The notes under the pieces are model-generated. The model saw only the letters and a program-made list of their open reading frames with translations. It had not been told where the DNA came from and made no database searches. From Plantago ovata (lineage: Eukaryota; Streptophyta; Magnoliopsida; Lamiales; Plantaginaceae), in assembly GCA_028274465.1 (NCBI GenBank), contig CM051455.1, forward strand, positions 49,267,351 through 49,331,350: a stretch of 64,000 nucleotides of DNA. Direction: 5' to 3'. A program made the position numbers and the translations under genes. Of the stretch, positions 50,531 to 62,400 are shown piece by piece. Each line of letters starts with the position of its first letter. Positions within the stretch are counted from its first letter, which is position 1.

Positions 50531-53500
50531 TCAAACTACTGTTTCGAAAAGTACTTTGGTCATGTGAAAGTTGATAGTTCCTGGATTGCAGTAGGCAGTA
50601 TAATAGAAACTCCGAGCAACAGCCAGAAAGTTCTGCCTAGTCTCAGAATCTAAACCCTCTGTCGATTTTGTAAGCACTAGTTCAGCCAGTTCTTGCATAT
50701 CGGATTCTATCTCATGCGTCATGATCACCTCTCCTTTGGCGGCATATCCATTAGTTTCCTGCAAATTCTTGAAGTTTATCATAACATGGACAAATAGCAT
50801 GAAGGGTGTAGGAAGTTGTAAATTATTGACAAAAATCAGATAGTAGCATGTTCGGTTCCTGACCTTTAGGTCTTGAAACAGATGAAGTCGAGAGCAAGCT
50901 CTAGTTGTAACATCCAAGAGCTGTTGATATTGTGGATGTGTCAAAAACTCCTCTGAGATTGGGCTGGTCTGTGTGCTACACAAATTTAAAGTGTGTACAA
51001 GCAACTCTGCATCGGCTTTCCCCATGTCACCTCCTTCCTCCCATGTCCTCAGCCAGATTCCCCACTGCACGTGCACTTTTGGTCAGTCTACATGATATAT
51101 ATGCAAATGACATTCGGAAACTACAATTAGAATGTCTAGACTTACCGCATCATGCAACTGTTGATGGATATCTATGCCTTGTGCTACTGGCATGTCCATT
51201 GACATCTGATATACACTTCTTAGTAAAGTTTCCACAAGACTGTCTCTTGTTATGTAGCTGTGGAGAGAAAACTCACACAATTAGCATGAATCTTCTGATA
51301 AGTTTGATTTGTAAAGTAACTTGGCGGCAATATATCAAATATTGGTTGTTACCTTATTCCATTGGTAGACATGAGAATAGTTCCATGTTCATATTCACTG
51401 ACAAATATGTGCTTCTGTTCACTGGAGAGTTGTCCATCAAAGTGCGACTTAATGGTCTCCATTAAAATGAGTGTTCTTGCCCAAGAAAGACGCTCAACTG
51501 ACTTTTCTGGCTCGAACACACTTGCTGCAGCTATATAGTATGCAAGAAGAAGCCTTGTGTCACTCAAACCGAACTCTCCAACATTACAATTTCTGTACCA
51601 TCTGTTCATGAAATCAGCAGGCTTAGAAGTTGTATGTAGTGACGTAAACATACATACAATGATACAAATATATAGAAATACTCCAGTATGTATCTTACTC
51701 TTGAATGCTTTTCCACTCTTGCTGATGCACTGATTGGCAATTATTGTAGTCCAATTTTGCCAGTTCCAGATAGGTATTGTTGCTAACATACGGCATCCTG
51801 TTCACACGAACAACGAATAACAATTAGTACAAACTGCATCGCCTACATTGTCTATGACACAGTGATGATCTACAGAAAGCAAACCTGTAAAATGATTTGC
51901 CTATCCATACATCATCTTCGCCCCCGTACTGCTCTATGTAGAATCTTGTTTCAACACGTGGCAGACTAGCGTACCATGGCACATCTAGTGCATAACCAAC
52001 CTGACATTAAACATGTTATGATCATTAAGTTTGCATGAAACATGCAGTATGAAGTAATATCTAGCCTAGCCTAAGTCAACATACAAACAATACACACCTC
52101 TCCTGGTAAATCTTTAGTGATGATCCATTTATCTAAAACCTCATTGTTAGCCAACTTTTCCTGCAGATAGCTGGATGAGAACATTCTAGCATGTTCTAGA
52201 ATACTTTCTCCAGGAAACTTCAACTGGGAAGCTCGGTACAAGTTGTACATTCCGGTCACAGCCTGAGTCGATTGTCCTGCAAAGCAGAAGAACTCTCCAT
52301 TCTTCTCGAAATGCTTAAACACATCTGTGCAACAACCAATTACGTACGATGTAATAAGGACGGGCTTTGCTCGAGTACCATATGAAATTTACCCTTACTG
52401 TAAATAGTAAATGTAAGTTTTTATTGGGATGAAGAGTGTAAGTTAAAATCTTTACCGGCAGAAACGGCGTAACCGTGCAATCTAAGAAGTCTAAATGCCA
52501 TTGCCGTGTCATCTATGTCCTGTACCTCAGATTCTCTTGCCCAGCAAATTCCTTTATTTGTCCAGTACCTGAAATTAATTTCTTAAGATTGCAATATTAT
52601 AATGACAATTTCATTGACACGAAACCAGATTATTAAATTAGCCCTGATTGTAATATTATAAATTTATAATGACATTTCATTGACAGGAAACCAAAATGGT
52701 TGAAGAGCCCTGGTTGAATTTGGCTTATTGAATCTTAATTAAATTAATGACACTCAAATAGTCCAATGTGATGTGCGAGTTGTGTTTGACTGCGACAAGA
52801 GTTGAATAGTATTTGACACATTCTAATCTCGCTATACAAACCTCCCTAATATAATCGACTATATATAATATAATTTACACATATGATAGTTGATAAAGTG
52901 ACTGATAGGTATAATTAATTAGTTTACCTGTAAACATAGTCGATACACTCTTCAATCTCTTCTCGAAAGTAATGCGAAACTCCAAGTCGTTGCAATCTGT
53001 CAACGGCCCATAGATGCTCGAACAAGTCCACAGGATACACATTAGGAACTAAATCACCAAAATAATTGAAGAAATTAAATTATGTATTAGGTCCTATTAT
53101 TTTCTTTGAAAAATCAATCAATTCAGTTCAGATTTTTTTAGCCGATGAGTTAATAATATCAATAGCACAAGATTAGTAAATACCTCCACCATTGAACTTT
53201 GTGACATGTTTGGAAAGATATCGGAGGCAATTGTTATCTTGCGTTTGGTTGAGTGCAAAGGCAGTGGATGCTGGTGAGAAAAGAAATGATCCATCGGCCG
53301 ATTGTAGTCTTAATAGCTTTTCCCAATCAAGCCCACCAGATAGTAATGGCATGCCTTCTAAGCTATGGAGTAATGTTGTAGGGACTTTGTGCAATATGTC
53401 CTTTGGTATCCTGCATTTCAATAGGTTTGCGAACAGTATGTCATCTTGCGAACATTCGTGATTATTGCGCCTGCTTAAAATTTTAGGACTCGGCCAAATA

Positions 53501-55376
53501 GGGGACGGAGTGTTGGGATTAATATAAGACGATTCGAAGATGGTTGTGGACTTGTGGTAATTATTAGGAAGCAATTATGAATGAATTTGGTAGGTAATGA
53601 TGGAGTTAACCACACGCACCTAGAGAGCTTAAGATCTCTTTGGGCATAAATGTGCTGCATGCCTGGAGAATCATTAGGGATGTCAATGCCAAGCTTTTTA
53701 GCGGCCTCAATGAGGGATGGTAGTGTAATTTCAAACCCAATTGGCATATGCTCCTCGTTTTCATTCTCTATCTTGTGAATATTATCTCTCACAAATGTGA
53801 TCCCTGGAAGTAAAAAAAAAAAAAAAAAAAGTTGACAATAATATCATTTTTAAAATTATTTCTATGTTAGGATATAATTAAAATAATCCGTGGTGAATCC
53901 AATTCCTCCTACATGAAAAGGTCAGTAAAAAACATAAAATTAATAATATATATTCAGGACAAACTAATGAACATTTTGACATTAATTTATACTTTTACAT
54001 TTACAAGTGTGCAAAGCAATAATGACACGTACCAATACGTCTCTACACTTGCTAGATAAGTGTACATAGATAAGATAAGTGCCTTGTGTACATGTTGTGT
54101 CTTTGTAAGATTAGGGTAATTTTAAAGGTTTTAATTACCTTTTTGTAGAATAAATAAAAGTTTGTGGAGTGAATACACTAGCACATGTAATAATATTGGT
54201 AAAAGAAATAGTCTAAAGTAGGCCTAAGCACTATGGGATCAACCTGAACAGTAAAAATGTGGAATGTTACAGTAGTTTCTGGATTAAGTTAAAAGTGATG
54301 ACAAATTTAGTCGAACATGGAAAAACAAAAAATGTAAAAAATAGTAGTAATTGAGAAAAACTTTATATCTCAAGAATTCAAACTTTCAGTAGTACGCCAA
54401 TTTGAATGAGTCACCCCTAAGAATGACAAAGATTGATGTAAAATAAAATAAGGATTATATTAATGAGGATTTCTAAAATAAAATTAAACTTCCAATAATT
54501 CTGTTTAAAACATCAAAACAATTAATAAACAGAAAGAACCTACCTTTGTGACATTTGAGTGGATGCATGTCCCAAAATCTCAATGCAATAACACATGCCA
54601 ATGTGTTAATAATCCGGTCATGTGCCGAGAACGCTAAAGCATCTCCCCACGACCCATCGGAAAGCTGGTTGCTTGAAATCCACTCCAAGCTCTCCGGAAA
54701 CTGCGGCCCGCCACCTTCTACCTCCACCACTAGCGCCACCCACGCGGTGTCGTACGGTGATATGCTTATCTCTCCGTCCTCCATGGACTTCAACATGTAC
54801 CGGACCGACTCCACAAGTTCCTTAGTCTCATCCTAAAAATGTATCATCGTTTGCTCATTTTATTAATTTAACTCAAAAAGGAAAAAAGAAAAATCTAATT
54901 ACCTTATAACAATTTTCGGTGTTATCCTCTAGTGACTGGGGATGTTTTGTCAAGGCCGAACCATTTGAAGTGATCACTGCATTAATATTCCATGTATCAT
55001 AAAAGTATGTATATATAAAAAATAAATTAATTAAATACATTTAGAAATAAAAAGAAATTAGAAAAAATGGAAAGGAAGGTTGCGAGTAGTCGCATGCACC
55101 TTCAGTGCGATTACCGGAGATCGCATTGCACTGCAAACGTGAGATCGAATGCGGCAAGATACCTAAGAATTTTTACATATTAGAAACTTTTTAACCAATG
55201 TGATGAAAAGAAAAAAAAATTAGAACGTTACGATTTACGCAAAAAATAAAAAAAAAAAAAAAAAAATTTGCCTTACGTGGGGTGGCACGGCCGAGAAGGC
55301 AACAAGCTGGGAAACTGTGGTGGGTGGTGGTGGTGATGGTGGAGTGGAGTAGAGAAGTGTTGGCGGAAAATGCCAT
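50531..55376 (-). CDS. CPS: Copalyl diphosphate synthase (class II diterpene synthase), ent-CPS-like
   Basis: Fourteen exons, all GT-AG and in phase, encode 776 residues: 55376-55277, 54976-54903, 54832-54544, 53803-53620, 53410-53184, 53048-52928, 52568-52456, 52324-52098, 52000-51885, 51797-51699, 51592-51353, 51257-51146, 51064-50864 and 50758-50531. The enzyme would cyclise geranylgeranyl diphosphate to copalyl diphosphate in plastids; the Ser/Thr/His-rich N-terminus ([20 protein letters not shown]) fits a transit peptide. TPS-c motifs: [20 protein letters not shown], the catalytic DIDD ([14 protein letters not shown]), [34 protein letters not shown]. The His-Asn pair typical of ent-CPS is present (LLHSLEGM and [11 protein letters not shown]), so ent-CPP, for gibberellins or specialised ent-diterpenoids, is the best guess. 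No class I DDXXD is seen. Confidence 0.94.
53811..53829. repeat. Poly(A) tract in a CPS intron
   Basis: A run of about 19 A lies just beyond the start of exon 4 on the plus strand; in the transcript it is a T run forming the polypyrimidine tract before the exon 4 acceptor. Confidence 0.8.
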
Positions 55377-55574
55377 TTGTGTGTTTTGCAAGTGTTTTTC
55401 TTTTTGTGAGTGAGAACATATATGAGAAGGGTGTTTGGTAGAGATCGAGATCAGTGAGCTCAAAAGTGACAGAAGTTTGTAGTTTCCAAAGAAAATTTGT
55501 GTCTAATGTAAAGTCAGTCACTATACTATGTATATATATTGAAGCTTTGCTTTGTTGATTCTCATCTATTCTCG

Positions 55575-55583
55575 CTTTATATA
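55575..55583 (-). promoter_or_regulatory. TATA box of the intact CPS gene
   Basis: TATATAAAG on the minus strand lies about 200 bp upstream of the ATG at 55376. No better TATA lies closer, so a leader of about 170 bases is inferred. Confidence 0.55.
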
Positions 55584-55619
55584 GAAGAGCAATTATATTA
55601 TACATCTAATAATATTGCA

Positions 55620-57000
55620 GAAATAACAAAATGTCACCCGGTAATGGATCGAGATCCCACTCTTTAAGTCAGCGGTGTTACTTCTCCCATGTGATTTGTT
55701 TGCTTTGGATCTGAACTTTCACGGATTTGATTTTTAGTATAAAAAAAAATTCCATACCATTTGAGAATGATGGTCAACTAAAATTCATTACTTTATCCAC
55801 TATCATCTGATGTGGTATGCGAGATATTACGATTAAAGTTAAAGTATTTTTATGAGTTTTAGCTTGGGCGGATTTGGAAGCTAGGTTTTGGGTGGATGGA
55901 TAAATACTAAAACATATATATCCTTAGTTTGATATTTTCCTTTTTCTTTTTTTTAGGACATTAATAAAGAAATTACTAGAAATAGATAAAGGTTGGGATA
56001 AGAATTCAAAGTATAAGTCAATTTACCTAGGATGAAAATTGTAAAGTCAACATATTAAATACAACTGTTCTTAATTAATTAATTCCATTCAGAAATAGAA
56101 ATAAAACTTGATTTTAACAGGGCTAAGGGATGTTTAGGAAAAATAAAGCACTTGAAAGAAAATCAAATTCATTTGATTTTTAAAAAAATTGAGGAAAAAA
56201 TCTATATTTTCCTTATTTCTCCATATGCCATCATTTTTCTTATGATTTTCCTTAAAACAATTTAGGAAAAGAGTCCAAACTCCAACGAGTATTTGTCTAA
56301 TGACATCATTAGAGAACAAACTAAGAATAATTGCTTCCAAAGGGGTCTAGATACTTTTGTCATATATGCGGGCGAGGACGGACCTTTGGTGCCTATAGTT
56401 AAATGTACAGGTATTCCTGACTGTGTAACAGAGTTGTTTATTTAAAAATTGATCCATTAACTAATTAGACATTTGTCTTCCCAAAACATTTCGTTTTTGT
56501 ATACTCCGTATATGAATACCGTTAAAAAGCAAATATGTATATTTACAGTTTTAACATAGTTTATTAATTTTTTATTCAATAATACATTCCATACACATTG
56601 TTAATTCATTTTTTAGTATTACTCCGTACACTTTACTTCAATTGTAGACTTGTAGAGTTGTAGTATAATATAACCTATATATGATTACTTTTTTCTTTAA
56701 AAAATATGAAATATGTCAAACGTCACACACTCACAATATTAATACAATGAATGAAGTAGAAACTTGTGGGTTTGTTTTACATCGAGTCGGTATATATATT
56801 GATTTCACTATTTTCAACTCATATGTGCCTAGTAGTGGTTTGGTCTAAGTTTTATATAAATGTAATATAGTTACGTTAATTTGATATTTTATTATTAATA
56901 AAAATCATGTGATTAAGTAAAATGTATATATTGTTAATAAAATATATTTTTAATAACAAACACCTATGTTTTAATTAATTAATTACCCTATGTTCATGCT
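55620..57000. other. Intergenic DNA, no gene recognised
   Basis: AT-rich sequence upstream of the CPS promoter; TACTCCGTA-type fragments near 56500 and 56620 hint at old repeat pieces. No coding sequence was seen. Confidence 0.4.
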
Positions 57001-60000
57001 ACTAATTTTATATTTGACTGGCTATTTTTATGTATGCGTACAGAAAACAGAGCACCTGAGCTTGCTTTTATAGCGGTTCGATTGTTGCCCTATCAATTAA
57101 CAATAATCTTAATTGATTGTGATCGACGCGGAATCGTACAAGATAATATAACCCTAATACGTACAATTTGCTATAATCGGACAAGAATTGGATGAAACCA
57201 GTGCTTCAATTGGTACACCTGGATGAAGAACCCTAATAGTACATTAGTACTATTCATGCCGGCCGTCTGCGTGTGGAAATTCCAAAAATTTCCCTCTTCT
57301 GCTTCCGTTACTCGAGCCGCACTAATTCTTCTTCGAACGCGATCGTCTGGAGCTGCAAAACACGCTTTTCACAAATCTCATTTCTTCCTTTTCTTCTTAC
57401 ACTTTTCCCTGCAAATACTCTTTCTTTTCTTCTGATGTTGATCGATCTTTCCCGCATTTGTTGTGATTGCTTCCTCATTTCTAATACTCCCCTTTAAGTT
57501 GGGTGTGTAAATATTCAGATTACCTAACTTACTGAAGAATAACAGGAGATTTTCTCTGAAGACCGCCTTGGTTAATACAACTGCTAACTGGTTCTTGGTG
57601 GAGACATGTCTTACATCAATGATGCCTTCTTTCACCTTTTCCCTTATGAAATGACATTCTATTTCTATATGCTTAGTTCTTTCATGGAAGACTAGATTTC
57701 TTGTCAAGTATATGACAGATTGATTGTCACAAAGAAGCCTAATTGGTAGCTTAACTTTGACATCAAAGTCTTGAAAAGCCTATTCAGCCATATGAGTTCA
57801 CAACAAGTGTGGGATATGGCTCTATACTCTGCTTCTGCAGAGGATTTGCTGACCACTTGATGCTTCTTTGATCTCCGGCTCACAAGTGAGTCCCCATATA
57901 GAACACAATACCAATTAGAGATTTTCTAGTGAAATTGCATCCACCAAAGTCAGAATCACAATATGCAAGAAAATCTTCATCTTTATTTGTGTTAAATAGA
58001 CTTCCATTTCCTATGTCATTCTTTAGGTACCTCACTACTCTGAGTAGCCCTTCCATATGAGCTTTCATCGGCTTCTCTGTGAACTGGCTTAATATTCCCA
58101 CTGCGTAAGTTATGTCAGGTTTGGTTATAGCGAGGTAAATCAATTTTCCAATTAACCTTCTATACCTGATAGGCTCTTTTAGCAGTTCTTTCTCCATATT
58201 TTTCCCTTCTTCATAGGCACTCAATTTAAGATTTTGTTCAATTGGATTCACTGCTGGTTTGCTGCCTAATAATCCAACTGACTCAATGATTTCAGAAGCA
58301 TATTTCCTTTGAGAGAGATGAATTCCTTTAGTTCCTCTCACAATTTCCAGTCCAAGAAAGAATTTAAGTTGTCCAAGTTCTCTTATCTTAAACTGTTTTG
58401 CAGTTGGTTCTTGAATTGTGTGATGTGATTGTAGTCATTGCCTCCTATAATTATGTCATCCACATATACTAGAAACAATGTGAATGATATGCCATCCGTT
58501 TTAGTGCACAATGTATATTAATCCTTGGATTTTTGGAATCCAATTTGAATGAGATATGTGGTGAGTATATGATTCCATTCTCTGGAACCCTGTTTGAGTC
58601 CATAAAGTGACTTGTGAAGCCTGCAAACAGTGGTAGAATCAGTCTCCCCCTGAATTGAAAGACCTGGGGGTAATGTCATGTAAATTTCTTCTGATAATTC
58701 TCCATTCAAGAAAGCATTGTGCACATCCAAATGTTCAAGGAACCAATTTTTCTTAGCTGCAATAGCAATGAATACTCTTACAGTGGTCATCTTTGCAACT
58801 GGACTGAAGGTTTCAGTATAATCAAAGCCATATGACTGAGTGTATCCTTTTGCCACAAGTCTTGCCTTATACTTGTCAATTTTGTCTTCTGAATTGAGCT
58901 TAATCTTGAATACATATTTGCATCCTATTGGTTTTGCTCCTTGTGACAACTTAACAATTGACCAAGTCTTGTTAATCTCTAGGACTTTTAATTCTTCTCT
59001 AATTGCTTCTCTCCAATGTTTTTGTTTAATAGCTTCTTCATAAGTAGGAGGTTCATCTAGTACTGAGAGCTGAACTGCATATCCTAGATATCTATGCAGT
59101 GGGTAGTGAGTGCTTTCTTTAAACACTGCATTTGATCTAGGAACACTATAATGATGGAACAACTTCATTTTCTTTGGTGAATCTTTCTTTCTAGTTGATC
59201 TTCTTGGTTCAACTATAGGATCTAGTGGTTGAGCTCTCTATTCTAGTTGTTTGTACTGGTGATCTTTGTCTTTCTGCCAGTTCTTCATTGGATGGATCAT
59301 CCAGTATTTCATCATTTGTCTCATCATTTATTTCTTCAGGCTCTACATAACTTTCTCCTTGTCTGTCTGAGTTCATTTGATCTTCCAGTTGAGTTTCTCT
59401 ATTTTCTTCAGTGAGATCTATATGTTCTTCAACTTGGTGATCATTTTGTGCCTTTTTATTTCTTTCTTCTATTCTAGAGGTTCTTGTCTTAGGTGCATCA
59501 TCATTATTTCTCCTGGTGAGAATATAATTGACTCTTATGGACTTTCTTTCATTTCTTTCTCAGAGAAAGGTTTTGCAAAATATACATCTCTAGAATAGAA
59601 AATTTGCTTTGTTCTTAGATCATAACATTTGTATCCTTTAATGTTGATTGGATACCCGATAAAGATGGCTCTCTTTGAACTAGAATAAAATTTAGTTCTT
59701 TGAACTGGCAAAGTGGAAGCATAACACAGACATCCAAATACTCTTAAATGATTATATGGAGGTATATTTTTGTATAATGCTTCATATGGTGATTTGTTAT
59801 TCAACTTTGGTGTTGGTATTCTTTAATTAAGTACACTGCAGTGAGAATTGCATCACCCCAGAACTTGTGTGGCATATGTGCCTGAAATAACATGGTCCTA
59901 GCAACATTTAATATATGTTGATGTTTTCTCTCCACCACTGCATTTTGTTGTGGTGTGTAGGGACATGTTTTTTGTTGCATTATGCCTTTATCTGCATAGA

Positions 60001-61560
60001 ACTTTGTCATATTGAACTCTGGCCCGTTATCAGACCTCACTATCTTTACAGTGACAACAAATTTGTTCTCAACCATTTTAATGAAGTTCTGCAATGTTTT
60101 TTGTGTTTCAGACTTGTGTTTCATTAACTGAACCCATGTGACTCTTGTGAAGTCATCAACAATTGTTAGAAAATAAATGTGTGCATTTAGTGTCTTTACT
60201 GAAAAAGGACCACAAATATCAGCATGTATTAGCTCAAAAGGAAACATACTAGTTGTATTACTAAGAGGGAATAGCTTCCTCTTCTGTTTTGCTTGAAAGC
60301 AAACATTACAATGATCAGGATTACAACTCTTAATGTCTGGTACTAATCTAGATAAAAGTTCTAATCTAACAGATGATGGGTGACCAAGTCTATAGTGCCA
60401 TAAATGGCCATTGACATGATCTGATCCCTCATCAATGGCTAGTGCCTTCTGGTAAGTAGAAAAAGCTTGTACTTGTTCTTCATTCTCTTGAAACTGAAAC
60501 TGATAAAGTCCCTTGTTGTGTCTAATCAGCCCAACCTCCCTCAAGGAGGTCATCATCAGTGAAATTTCTTGAGTGATTGAACAACCTTCTTTAGTGAAAA
60601 TCACTGAGACATTATTATCAGTAACCATTCTGCTTATAGATACCAGATTAAGTTTAAAAGTAGGCACACACAAAACATTTCTAAGTAAGATTTCATCATT
60701 TATTTTAATGTCTCTTGTGTGTGAAATAAGTGCAGTGAAACCAGTAGGGAGTTGTACCACAAAGCCAACATTTTGAACATTACTAGTAAAGTATTTAGGA
60801 GAGCATATTATATGATGTGATGCACCTGAATCTAACAACCAAGGTTCAGTAGTAAGTTTGAATAGCATACCAGAAGCAAAGTTTCTTGATGGAGGCTCAG
60901 AGTTGGATGGACCAGCTCCATCCTTCTTCTTGTTCTTCTCAGCTGCTGCTAGTAGCTTCTGCAAGTTCTGCATCTGTTCTGGTGTGAGAGTGAGCCTATG
61001 CTGAGTGGTGAGATTGGGAGCATCATTCATCTGGTGAACCAAATTAGCAGCATATCCTCTTGAACTTTGATTGAGGCCTCCTCTCCTTCCCCTACCTCTC
61101 ATGGCGCCTCTTCCACCTCTTGGAGCAGCATAGCCTTGTCTCTTGTAGGTATTGGGGTAACCAATCAGCATGTAACAAGTCTCTGGGCTGTGGTTTGTCA
61201 TCTTGCAAGTGGGGTAGTAGAGATTCTTCTCTTTCCTCTTCATTCCAACATTCATTGCAATGTTTTCTCATGATCAGTGGTCACAACCTCAGATCTAACT
61301 TCTCTTTGTTTTTCTTCTTGAACAACCAGTGAATAGGCATTGTCAAGATTCACCAATGGCATGGTCATGATTATTTGACCTCTAATAGTTTCATAGGTGT
61401 CACTCAAGCCCATAAGAAACTTGAACACTTTCTTTGCTTGCAGAATCTTTTCCATGTACTGAGTGAGATTGCATTTGCATCCCTTGCAAGAGCAAGTTGG
61501 GATGGCCTGATAATCACTTAGCTCATCCCATATGCTCACCAACTTGTTGAAATACTCAGT
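57000..61560 (-). mobile_element. Ty1/copia LTR retrotransposon, broken fossil
   Basis: On the minus strand the order is gag region, protease (WLLDSGASHHI), GAG-pre-integrase and integrase (HYRLGHPSSVRLELL, HADICGPFSV, VRSDNGPEFN), reverse transcriptase (ARLVAKGYTQSYGFDYTETF, SPVAKMTTVRVFIAIA) and RNase H (GKLIYLAITKPDITYAVGIL). This order (integrase before RT) is Ty1/copia. A polypurine tract (AAAGGGGAG on the minus strand) near 57490 is followed by LTR-like sequence running to about 57000. No partner LTR was recognised on the other side. It is clearly broken, with roughly half a dozen breaks, and therefore of some age. Confidence 0.9.
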
Positions 61561-62400
61561 GATGAGGATAAATACGGTCTAACGATCTACGTCATCATCT
61601 CTCAACCCATGAGAGCTTGTGGGAGGAGTATTGATAGAACTTGGAAGAACTCGAGCACCTGCAATGAAGGGGAGTTAATGGGGAGGGGACTGTAGAACGA
61701 CCTACCGGAGTTAGGTCGTCTAGCAACTTAATGTGTTGGAGAAGAGGGAGCAGTATAAAGTATGTGTGTAATAGTTGACCCAAGCATAATTAATGACTAC
61801 ATATATAGTAGGATACGTTTCGTGGGTCCCTCAAGGTGGCGGCTCCTTTAAGACCGGGATAAAGGCTTCGATAGATATGAGGTTGTCCTCTTATGGGTTC
61901 GAGGGTCCGTGATGGTTCGAGGGTGTGGCGACCACAACATCCTTTCTAGTGGAGGTGAAAACCGGTTCGATGCTTACATGTCTAATGCGAGTTCGACCTT
62001 AACGGGCAAGGGGCGAACACCGGTTCGATACTCACTAGTCCGGGGTGAGTTCGACCTTAGCGGCCAAGGGGCGTACACCGGTTCGATACTCACTACTTGT
62101 CGAAGGGCTTAGTTACCTTTATCCCCATATCATCAGTCCCCCAAGTTTTGATAGAAGAAAGTAGTGAATCTATCGAAAGTTTAGAAGATTTGATGAGCTG
62201 GAGTTTGAGCGGGATACGAACTTTGACGAAATTTCAAAATTTGAATCTCTAGGGGTGGATTGGTAAAATTGCACCTCTCGCGCGGTTCCTAAATCGTCCG
62301 CGTGTCGACCCCCGAGCGGGCGCGTGCTTTCCACACGTGGTAAAATGGGTGGCCTTTGTTGGGTGTTGGGTGAAATTAATGATAGTGAGAGGTAAATAAT
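61560..62400. repeat. Repeat-rich stretch with CCGGTTCGAT units
   Basis: Three successive units of about 60-70 bp between 61920 and 62100 contain ACACCGGTTCGATACTCACT, GAGTTCGACCTTA and CGGGCAAGGGGCG/CGGCCAAGGGGCG. The composition is GC-richer than the surroundings. By position it could be the 5' terminal region of the gypsy-type element to the right, but no LTR boundary was identified. Confidence 0.5.

Noticed and set aside
50932-51465. 177-codon plus-strand ORF
   Set aside because: Antisense to CPS exons 12-13 and introns, no domain.
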